Of a DNA stretch of 8,550 nucleotides, positions 1 through 4,704 are shown one piece after another. The position numbers were made by a program, and so were the translations under genes. Numbering within the stretch: the stretch's first letter is position 1; the number at the start of each line of letters is the position of its first letter. Origin of the DNA: an uncultured Olsenella sp. (GTDB taxonomy: Bacteria; Actinomycetota; Coriobacteriia; Coriobacteriales; Atopobiaceae); assembly GCA_900540955.1 (NCBI GenBank), contig UQIF01000041.1:1-8550 (forward strand), in the 5' to 3' direction. The notes beneath the pieces were generated by a model that did not search any database, was not told the DNA's origin, and saw only the letters and a program-made list of their open reading frames with translations.

Positions 1-81
1 GACTTTTATTTCCCTGTCCAAGAAATGGGAGGCAGTTCAGCACGAGGTCTCGGCTCTTTGCTTAATTTAGTGGGCTGCGGG

Positions 82-420
82 CTAGTGGGCTTCTTTCTCC
101 TTCTCCTCCTCCTTGATCTCCCAGTGAATCAGGAAGGTGAGCGCAGCCCTGAGCGCGATGATGCCGGCCACGGTGCCGATCTCGTGCCAGTCGCGGACGA
201 TGACCGTGCGGAGGATCTCGCTGCCCAGCTTAAACTCGAGACCCATGGCGAGGCCCTTTGCCAACGTGAGCTTAGTCTCCGGGGAACGCTTTAAGTAAAG
301 ATGGAAGCCGTGCAGGCCGGAGTAGATGATGATTCCAACTCCGATGAACTCGAACAAAAGAATGGCGACCTCGACGATTTGCTCCATGCATGCATCAAGC
401 ACACCCAAAATACCTGCCAT
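82..420 (-). CDS. DUF1622 family small membrane protein
   Basis: This encodes 112 residues, the usual size for the DUF1622 family, whose function is unknown. Two hydrophobic segments are visible: about residues 15-42 (IVEVAILLFEFIGVGIIIYS) and about 82-99 (GTVAGIIALRAALTFLIHW). Between them is a basic/polar stretch carrying the family-like pattern LKLGSEILRTVIVRDWHEI (here FKLGSEILRTVI then RDW). The C-terminus is a charged tail, EIKEEEKEKE. I infer an inner-membrane protein with the charged tail in the cytoplasm. The ATG at 418-420 has a GGAGG Shine-Dalgarno 7 nt upstream (complement of 428-432), which fixes the start. The gene is monocistronic as far as visible and diverges from the LOG gene at 652. 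The family call rests on the RTVI/DW/IALR pattern and the two-helix layout; no biochemical role can be stated. Confidence 0.82.
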   Translation of the reverse strand: MAGILGVLDACMEQIVEVAILLFEFIGVGIIIYSGLHGFHLYLKRSPETKLTLAKGLAMGLEFKLGSEILRTVIVRDWHEIGTVAGIIALRAALTFLIHWEIKEEEKEKEAH

Positions 421-498
421 TTTGCGGCCTCCGCGTGTTCAGCGCCGTTTAGTTGCGTACCTGCATCAAACAAAGAAAGAAACCCAAAAAGCCTACTA

Positions 499-527
499 TT
501 CGCAATATTACCATTTTTGATTATAAA
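499..527 (+). promoter_or_regulatory. Candidate promoter for the first LOG gene
   Basis: TTCGCA (499-504, 4 of 6 to TTGACA) and TATAAA (522-527, 5 of 6 to TATAAT) are separated by exactly 17 bp. The predicted start near 534 gives a leader of about 118 nt that contains the strong hairpin at 598-628 before the start codon at 652. This is judged by consensus match only. It lies face to face with the minus-strand -10 at 520-525. Confidence 0.42.
520..525 (-). promoter_or_regulatory. Candidate -10 element for the DUF1622 gene
   Basis: On the minus strand this reads TATAAT, a perfect sigma70-type -10 box, in the most AT-rich stretch of the window. I find no good -35 hexamer 16-18 bp upstream of it (the region is GC-rich). 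It would give a leader of about 90 nt before the DUF1622 start. It overlaps the plus-strand -10 at 522-527, so the two divergent promoters, if both real, would compete for polymerase. Confidence 0.4.
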
Positions 528-597
528 AAGAACCCTGTCCCGGCGCCCTGATACCGCCCCGCGCGGCTTGGGTACCCTAACCGCATGAGCATAAAAG

Positions 598-628
598 GCG
601 CCCGCGGCGGCATTCCCGCCGCGGGCGC
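598..628. other. Perfect 13-bp GC hairpin in the leader of the first LOG gene; minus-strand terminator-like
   Basis: The arms GCGCCCGCGGCGG (598-610) and CCGCCGCGGGCGC (616-628) are perfectly complementary around a 5-nt loop, CATTC. On the plus strand no U-run follows; the hairpin ends 10 nt before the seven-G Shine-Dalgarno (639-645) of the gene at 652. On the minus strand the same stem is followed by CTTTTAT, the form of an intrinsic terminator. No minus-strand gene ends here. It may stop antisense transcription running out of the LOG gene, be left over from a lost gene, or act in the mRNA leader. Confidence 0.6.
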
Positions 629-651
629 TCGAGGCGATGGGGGGGAATCCC

Positions 652-1335
652 ATGTCCGACGCAAAGAAGAAGATCGAGCGGCTGAGCTTCGACTCCGCCG
701 AGTCGATGGACCTGTTCCAGCGCTATTCTCACCGCATGGTGCGCATCCAGACCGAGTTCGTCGACGGGTTCTGCGCGCTCGCCAACCTGGGCCCCGCCGT
801 GACCGTCTACGGAACGGCGCGCTCCAAGGAGGGAGATCCCGAGTACGAGCGCGCCCGCGCGGTCGGCGCCGCGCTCGCCGCCCGCGACGTTGCCACGATG
901 ACGGGCGGCGGACCCGGAGCCATGGAGGCGGCAAACCGCGGCGCCCACGAGGCGGGCGGCATGTCGGTCGGCCTCTCCATCGAGCTGCCGTTCGAGGAGG
1001 AGCCCAACCCCTGGGTCGACATCGCGCTGCGCTTCAGGTACTTCTTTGTGCGCAAGGCCATGTTCAGCTGGTACTCCAACGGCGCCATCGCGATGCCGGG
1101 CGGCTTCGGCACCCTCGACGAGCTCTACGAGCAGCTCACCCTCATGCAGACGCGCAAGACCGAGAAGGTCCCGCTCGTTTTCGTGGGCAAGGACTACTGG
1201 GGCGGCATGTTCGACTGGATGCGCTCGGCGCCGCTCTCCTACGGCTACATCAGCCCCGAGGACATCGACGGGCTGCTTGTGACCGACGACGTGGAGAAGG
1301 CCGTCGCGGCCGCGTGCGCAGGCATCGAGTGCTAA
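652..1335 (+). CDS. LOG/TIGR00730 family Rossmann-fold protein (putative nucleotide phosphoribohydrolase)
   Basis: This encodes 227 residues. The family hydrolyses nucleoside 5'-monophosphates (cytokinin ribotides in the LOG enzymes) to free base and ribose 5-phosphate; the natural bacterial substrate is often unknown. The signature motifs are present: GGGPGAMEA (about 85-93, phosphate-binding loop), FFVRKAMF (about 131-138, with the catalytic-type Arg-Lys pair at 134-135) and PGGFGTLDE (149-157, the PGGxGTxxE motif with its Glu at 157). The N-terminal extension of about 45 residues before LGPAVTVYG is typical of the longer bacterial group. An in-frame ATG at 637 also exists, but it has no spaced Shine-Dalgarno. 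The ATG at 652 has GGGGGGG (639-645) 6 nt upstream, so I chose 652. A paralog follows in tandem 84 bp downstream. A cytoplasmic enzyme is expected. Family assignment is firm; substrate is not. Confidence 0.9.
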   Translation: MSDAKKKIERLSFDSAESMDLFQRYSHRMVRIQTEFVDGFCALANLGPAVTVYGTARSKEGDPEYERARAVGAALAARDVATMTGGGPGAMEAANRGAHEAGGMSVGLSIELPFEEEPNPWVDIALRFRYFFVRKAMFSWYSNGAIAMPGGFGTLDELYEQLTLMQTRKTEKVPLVFVGKDYWGGMFDWMRSAPLSYGYISPEDIDGLLVTDDVEKAVAAACAGIEC

Positions 1336-1336
1336 G

Positions 1337-1367
1337 GCTGACGTGTCGCTAACACTGCGCTGACGTG
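1337..1367. repeat. Two 9-bp direct repeats GCTGACGTG, 22 bp apart
   Basis: GCTGACGTG occurs at 1337-1345 and again at 1359-1367, a 22-bp period (about two helical turns), in the short gap between the LOG paralogs. A shorter GACGT recurs at 1398-1402. The spacing would suit tandem binding of a regulator on one face of DNA, but there is no convincing promoter beside it, so chance or a remnant of duplication is possible. Confidence 0.35.
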
Positions 1368-1374
1368 CCCTTTT

Positions 1375-1411
1375 CTTGGTTAGCCGTACTTTTAAGGGAC
1401 GTCTAACCAAG
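1375..1411 (+). promoter_or_regulatory. Inverted repeat/hairpin overlapping the Shine-Dalgarno of the second LOG gene
   Basis: CTTGGTTAG (1375-1383) and CTAACCAAG (1403-1411) are perfect inverted repeats. The stem continues inward through one mismatch with CGT (1385-1387) pairing ACG (1399-1401 region), leaving an 11-nt loop. The right arm runs into AAGGAG (1409-1414), the Shine-Dalgarno of the ATG at 1420, and the next two G residues can wobble-pair with the U-run at 1371-1374. In RNA this would sequester the ribosome site; in DNA it could be an operator. The structure is clear; the role is inferred. Confidence 0.5.
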
Positions 1412-1419
1412 GAGAAGAA

Positions 1420-1999
1420 ATGACAGAAGAAGAACGCCGCGCTGGCCGAGCTCGGCCCCGCGATCACGGTGTTCGGATCTGCGAGGACCGCCCCCGACGA
1501 TGCGATGTACGCCGGCGCGCGGCAGGTCGGGGGGCTTATTGTAAAGAAGGGCATCGCCACGATAACCGGCGGCGGCCCCGGCATCATGGAGGCCGCCAAC
1601 CGCGGCGCCTTTGAGGCGGGCGGCATCTCGGTGGGCCTCGGCATCGAGCTGCCGTTCGAGGAGAGCATCAACGAGTGGGTCAACCTCGGCATGACGTTCA
1701 GGTACTTCTTTGTGTGCAAGACGATGTTCGTCAAGTACTCGCGCGGCGCGATCGTTTTCCCCGGTGGCTTCGGCACCCTCGACGAGGCGTTCGAGGCGCT
1801 CACGCTCGTGCAGACCCACAAGGCGCCCGCGATGCCGATCGTCCTGTTCGGGCTCGAGTACTGGGGCGGCCTTGTGGATTGGCTGCGCGGGACGGTCCTG
1901 CGCAGCGGGAAGATCTCGGCCGCGGACCCCGACCTGTTCTGCGTGACCGACGATCCCGAGGAGGCCGTCTCGGTCGCCTGCGCCGGCATCGGCAGGTGA
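1420..1999 (+). CDS. Second LOG/TIGR00730 paralog, apparently frameshifted at its start
   Basis: The body (open from 1424 to 1999) closely matches the preceding LOG gene, with ALAELGPAITVFGSAR at the N-terminus, GGGPGIMEA, and PGGFGTLDE near the middle. The only well-supported start is ATG 1420 with AAGGAG (1409-1414) 5 nt upstream. It reads MTEEERR and then leaves the conserved frame, which lies one base further on. The conserved frame itself has a stop at 1421-1423 and no ATG; GTG 1469 would drop the first beta strand and lacks a Shine-Dalgarno. One extra base, or loss of two bases around the GC-alternating run at 1435-1443, would explain this. In addition, the catalytic-type Arg of FFVRK is Cys here (TGC at 1715-1717 against CGC in the paralog). 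The C-terminus (AVSVACAGIGR) is intact. Either a decaying duplicate, a sequencing error at the start, or an unusual frameshifted gene; I favour decay. Confidence 0.72.
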
Positions 2000-2029
2000 T
2001 AGTATCTGGGGGCGCGCTCTGGCGCGGCG

Positions 2030-2073
2030 CCGGGTGTCCGGCCCCGAGGACTCGGGCGCAGGATCCGGGTGTC
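2030..2073. repeat. Palindrome flanked by direct repeats upstream of the first HAD gene
   Basis: CCCGAG and CTCGGG (2043-2056) form a 6+6 inverted repeat with a 2-bp centre, a form suited to a dimeric DNA-binding protein rather than an RNA hairpin. It lies between two direct copies of CCGGGTGTC (2030-2038 and 2065-2073, 35 bp apart). The gap between the LOG paralog and the HAD gene is 97 bp, and I see no good sigma70 promoter in it. A regulatory site is possible, but GC-rich sequence yields such matches by chance. Confidence 0.3.
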
Positions 2074-2096
2074 TATCGTCTGCAGGGGAGAAGTGT

Positions 2097-2891
2097 ATGA
2101 TCAAGGCGGCGTTTTTCGACATCGACGGCACGTTGCTGAGCTTCAAGACGCACAAGCTGGCGGCATCGACCAAGGCGGCGCTCATCGAGCTACGGAGCCG
2201 CGGCGTCAAGTGCTTCATCGCGTCGGGACGCCCCGAGTACCAGCTCCCCCCGTGCATCCGCCGCGGATTCGAGGGGTTCGACGGCTTCGACGCCTACGTC
2301 ACCTTCACGGGGTCGTGCTGCTACGACGCCGAGGGCACCTACTTCGAGGTGCCCATTCCTGCCGATGACGCGCGGACGGTCGTGGGCCAGGTAAAGGAGG
2401 GCCTCTACGAGGCGCTCGTGCTGCGGAAGGACCGCGCTTTCGTCACCCGGCACACGCCGGCCGTCTGCGCCGTCGAGAAGAACGCCGGGCTCACCTACGA
2501 CGAGGACGACGTCGAGCGCGCGCTCGAGGGGGATGTCATTCAGTTCTGCGCCTTCTTGCCGCCCGAGGACGAGCACATCGTCACGGATGCGGCGACGGGG
2601 GTGCTGACCACGCGCTGGTGCGACTACTTCTGCGACGTGGTGCCCGCGAACAGCAGCAAGCCTGCGGGCATCCGCGCCACGCTCGAGCGCTACGGCATCG
2701 CGCCCGAGGATTCGATCGCGTTCGGCGACGGCGGCAACGACGCGTCGATGCTTCGGATGTGCGGCATCGGCGTGGCGATGGGCAACGCCTCGCCCGACGC
2801 CATCGCCGCCGCCGACTACGTGACCGACGACGTCGACCACGACGGCATCGCGCGGGCCCTCGATCACTTCGCCGGGCTCTGGCGGCGCTGA
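2097..2891 (+). CDS. Cof-type HAD-IIB family hydrolase
   Basis: This encodes 264 residues, the normal length for the Cof/YidA group of HAD phosphatases, which dephosphorylate sugar phosphates, cofactor phosphates or similar small molecules in the cytoplasm. All four HAD motifs are visible: DIDGT at 8-12 (nucleophile Asp8 and acid/base Asp10), ASGRP with Ser43 (motif II), Lys188 in SSKPAGI (motif III) and GDGGND at 210-215 (Mg-binding Asp211 and Asp215), followed by the family-typical GVAMGNAS. The C2-type cap lies between motifs II and III. The ATG at 2097 has AGGGGAG (2084-2090) 6 nt upstream and places DIDGT at the expected position. An upstream GTG at 2034 in frame adds 21 unlikely residues and was rejected. 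The substrate cannot be told from sequence. It is convergent with the histidine phosphatase. Confidence 0.93.
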   Translation: MIKAAFFDIDGTLLSFKTHKLAASTKAALIELRSRGVKCFIASGRPEYQLPPCIRRGFEGFDGFDAYVTFTGSCCYDAEGTYFEVPIPADDARTVVGQVKEGLYEALVLRKDRAFVTRHTPAVCAVEKNAGLTYDEDDVERALEGDVIQFCAFLPPEDEHIVTDAATGVLTTRWCDYFCDVVPANSSKPAGIRATLERYGIAPEDSIAFGDGGNDASMLRMCGIGVAMGNASPDAIAAADYVTDDVDHDGIARALDHFAGLWRR

Positions 2892-2912
2892 CTGCCGCGC
2901 GGCGCCGCCCGG

Positions 2913-3137
2913 CGCTAAGAATCCGTGGGTCCCAGCTCCTCCGGGTCCGTTCCTGCCAAGAAACTGCCAGCCCCAGCCCCTCCGGGACCGCGTTCGCTAA
3001 GAATCCCCAGGTTCCAGCTGCGAATCGATGGCTGGAACCTGGGGATTCTTAGCGCTAGCACTGCTTGGGCAGCTGGGACTCGGCACTTCTTCGCGCCTGT
3101 GTCGCCCAAACAAGCTGGAACCCGCGGTTTCTGAGCG
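2913..3137. repeat. Symmetrical array of six related 24-nt modules, three per orientation
   Basis: Three forward modules start at 2913, 2954 and 2995 and share CGCTAAGAA at the left and CCAGC at the right (module 2 has TGCCAAGAA). Three reverse-orientation modules start at 3031, 3072 and 3114 and share GCTGG(A/G)AC at the left and TTCT..GCG at the right. Within each half the start-to-start period is 41-42 bp. The gaps are 17, 17, 12 (centre), 17 and 18 nt. By my count module 1 matches module 3 at 20 of 24 positions, module 6 matches module 4 at 20 of 24, and module 5 matches module 4 at 17 of 24. Outer partners resemble each other (modules 1 and 6 share CCG.GGGT where 3 and 4 have CCCCAGGT), so the whole is a long interrupted palindrome. 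It fills the convergent gap between the HAD and histidine-phosphatase genes. No coding potential is convincing. Confidence 0.75.
2995..3054. repeat. Perfect 24-bp inverted repeat, 12-nt loop (centre of the array)
   Basis: The left arm 2995-3018 (begins CGCTAAGAATCC, ends GGTTCCAGC) is the exact reverse complement of 3031-3054. The loop 3019-3030 is TGCGAATCGATG. It sits between two convergent genes and could fold as a stable hairpin from either strand, so it may act as a bidirectional terminator. A classical U-run after the stem is absent: ATTCTTAGCG lies inside the arm itself. The identity of the two arms, compared with the diverged outer modules, suggests recent conversion or selection for pairing. 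Confidence 0.85.
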
Positions 3138-3140
3138 CCC

Positions 3141-3173
3141 CCGGCGCGGTGCCGGCAAGAAGGGCGCTTGCAC
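3141..3173 (-). terminator. Possible hairpin terminator after the histidine phosphatase gene
   Basis: Two overlapping stems lie just beyond the minus-strand stop at 3180-3182. GCAAG and CTTGC (3155-3171) have a 7-nt loop and flanking GGT/ACC. CCGGC and GCCGG (3141-3155) have a 5-nt loop. Neither is followed by a U-run on the minus strand, so this is weak as an intrinsic terminator; the stems may simply reflect GC richness. Confidence 0.25.
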
Positions 3174-3179
3174 CGCCCG

Positions 3180-3797
3180 TCAGCGCGCGAAGTCCTCGGG
3201 GTTGGTCGCGCTGGCGGGCTCGTAGATGTCCACGAGCGAGAACGTGTGGGCGTCCTCATCGAACTCGTAGGTGTACAGGCTGCAGTTGGCCAGGTGTCGC
3301 GGCGCCTTGATGCGGGCAAGTGCTGCCCAGTGGTTGCGGAAGATGCGGCCGGTGGTCCCGTGCGAGACGGCGAGGGCGCTGTGCACGCCCGGGCGGCTCA
3401 TGAGCTCATCGAGGGCGGCGCAGACGCGGCGCTCGACCTCGTCCTCGGCCTCGCCGCCGTAGGCCAGGAACTTGTCGAGAAAAGGACTCGTGGGCTGGCC
3501 TTCGACGTGTTTCTTGCCGTCGAGGCTGCCGAAGTTTATCTCCATCAGGCCGTCGCTCGTCTCAAAGCCCTGCGCCGCGCGCTCGGGCAGTGCGCACTCG
3601 AGCGTTTGAATCACGCGGCCGAGCGGGGAGCAGAGAATCGCGTCGAACTCGATTCCCGCCTCGCGGATGTGCTCTCCTGTCTCGGCGGCCTGCCTGCGCC
3701 CAAGCTCGGTCAGCGGGGAGTCCGCGTGCCCTTGCCAGCAGTTGGCCACGTTGAGCTCGGTCGCGCCGTGTCGCATGAAGCGCAGATACTTGGTCAT
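3180..3797 (-). CDS. Histidine phosphatase family protein (phosphoglycerate mutase-like)
   Basis: This encodes 205 residues, typical of branch-1 histidine phosphatases, cytoplasmic enzymes that use a phospho-histidine intermediate on small phosphorylated metabolites. The RHG motif is at 9-11 (FMRHGATELN, nucleophile His10), followed by the Q-G-H-x-D-S-P-L-T-E-x-G pattern. Arg61 in SPLGRVIQT, Glu86 in GLMEINFGSLDG (proton donor position) and His146 in AVSHGTT complete the active-site set, so the enzyme should be active. The start ATG has AAAGG 6 nt upstream. It is convergent with the HAD gene at 2097 and divergent from the one at 3873, so three small-molecule phosphatase genes lie side by side. 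It could be a CobC-like, broad-specificity or sugar-phosphate phosphatase; sequence alone does not decide. Confidence 0.93.
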   Translation of the reverse strand: MTKYLRFMRHGATELNVANCWQGHADSPLTELGRRQAAETGEHIREAGIEFDAILCSPLGRVIQTLECALPERAAQGFETSDGLMEINFGSLDGKKHVEGQPTSPFLDKFLAYGGEAEDEVERRVCAALDELMSRPGVHSALAVSHGTTGRIFRNHWAALARIKAPRHLANCSLYTYEFDEDAHTFSLVDIYEPASATNPEDFAR

Positions 3798-3813
3798 GAA
3801 TCGCCTTTCTGAG

Positions 3814-3838
3814 CGGGTTTAAGCCCGGCTAGTATAAA
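3814..3838. promoter_or_regulatory. Shared divergent promoter region with a near-palindrome
   Basis: The 75 bp between the divergent genes carry TATAAA (3833-3838, plus) and TATACT on the minus strand (complement of 3831-3836), so the two -10 elements overlap. No good -35 is seen for either. CGGGTTTAAGCCCG (3814-3827) is a 14-bp palindrome with one mismatched pair, placed just upstream of the plus-strand -10 and around the expected minus-strand start. It would suit an operator that controls both genes. Confidence 0.4.
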
Positions 3839-3872
3839 CTTGCGTGCGCGTACCCATGTAAGGAGAAACACA

Positions 3873-4703
3873 GTGATAAACAAGGACCTGGTTAAGCTCG
3901 TGGTCACCGACGAGGACGGGACGTTCCTCGACCTCGGCGGCGAGGACTTCTCGCGCGAGCGCTTCCGTGCCGTTTTCGAGCGCATGAGCGCCGCCGGCTG
4001 TCGCTTCGCCGTCGCGACGAGTAACCAGAGCTTCCAGGTCGTCGAGATTTTCGGCGAGCTCGCGCCGAGCATCTCGATAATCGCCTCCAACGGCGCCTAC
4101 GTCGAGCCGCAGGGCAAAGAAGCCCAGGTCAGCGTGATGTCTCCGGACGCCGTCGCCGACGTGCTCGCCGCGCACGCCGACCATCCCGAGATTCCGCTGT
4201 GCGCCGTCTGCGCGGGCGGGGCCTTCGTCGAGCGCGGCGCCGACGCCGACTTCGTTGCCGAGATGACTATGTACTCGCACAACATGCGCCACGTTGACTC
4301 GCTCGCCGAGCAGGGCCCGACGACCGACGTCCTCATGTACTGGTCCCGCGTGGACGAGGCCGACCTCGCCCATGCGGTCGAGCTCCTCGACGCCGCCACG
4401 GGCCCCGCCGTCAGCGTCGTCGACTCCGGCTTCGGTGGCGGGTTCGGCTATCTCGACGTCGTCCAGCCCGGCGTCTCGAAGGCGACGGGCATCCGCGTCC
4501 TCATGGACGCCTTCGGGATCGGCGCCTCCGAGGTCATGGCCTTTGGCGACGCCGGCAACGACGCCGAGATGCTGCGCCTCGCCGGCGTCGGCGTGGCCAT
4601 GGGCAACGCCTCCGACGAGCTCAAGTCGATCGCGGACCTCGTCTGTGACCCCTGTGAGGAGCAGGGCGTCCTCAAGGTCCTCGAGGAAGTCTTCGGGAGG
4701 TAA
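3873..4703 (+). CDS. Cof-type HAD-IIB family hydrolase (second copy)
   Basis: This encodes 276 residues and is a second member of the Cof/YidA HAD phosphatase group. Motif I is DEDGT at 13-17 (Asp13 nucleophile, Asp15), motif II lies in VATSNQS (Thr49/Ser50, where most relatives have TGR), motif III is Lys203 in GVSKATGI, and motif IV is GDAGND at 225-230, followed by GVAMGNASDELK. The start is GTG 3873, with AAGGAG (3860-3865) 7 nt upstream; in-frame starts further up would place residues over the promoter. It is only distantly like the HAD gene at 2097: they share motif IV and the MGNAS segment but differ in the cap. The next gene begins one base after its stop, so an operon is likely. Substrate unknown. 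Confidence 0.92.
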   Translation: MINKDLVKLVVTDEDGTFLDLGGEDFSRERFRAVFERMSAAGCRFAVATSNQSFQVVEIFGELAPSISIIASNGAYVEPQGKEAQVSVMSPDAVADVLAAHADHPEIPLCAVCAGGAFVERGADADFVAEMTMYSHNMRHVDSLAEQGPTTDVLMYWSRVDEADLAHAVELLDAATGPAVSVVDSGFGGGFGYLDVVQPGVSKATGIRVLMDAFGIGASEVMAFGDAGNDAEMLRLAGVGVAMGNASDELKSIADLVCDPCEEQGVLKVLEEVFGR

Positions 4704-4704
4704 C

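Noticed and set aside
502..511. CAATATTAC resembling the nicking nonamer of rolling-circle geminivirus origins
   Set aside because: One mismatch to TAATATTAC, no stem around it and no Rep gene; it lies in an ordinary AT-rich promoter patch.
637..639. ATG 637 as start of the first LOG gene
   Set aside because: The only upstream purine run (GAGG) is 2 nt away; ATG 652 has a seven-G site at good spacing.
585..1352. 255-codon plus-strand frame overlapping the first LOG gene
   Set aside because: Arg/Ala-rich out-of-frame product, no Shine-Dalgarno, no recognisable motif.
1469..1471. GTG as the true start of the second LOG gene
   Set aside because: No Shine-Dalgarno, and it would remove conserved LGPAIT residues encoded in the same frame just upstream.
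577..1989. Long 470-codon minus-strand frame opposite the LOG genes
   Set aside because: It is an antisense shadow of GC-rich plus-strand genes that carry clear family motifs.
2034..2096. GTG 2034 as start of the first HAD gene
   Set aside because: It adds 21 residues with no homology before a motif I that is normally near the N-terminus, whereas ATG 2097 has a good Shine-Dalgarno.
2913..3137. CRISPR array (repeat plus spacer-sized gaps)
   Set aside because: Repeats are inverted in the second half, too variable, only 24 nt with 12-18 nt gaps, and no cas gene is nearby.
2915..3319. Minus-strand reading frame with a 14-residue internal repeat across the array
   Set aside because: The protein repeat is just the 42-bp DNA period read in frame; there is no ribosome site, and it overlaps the histidine-phosphatase gene.
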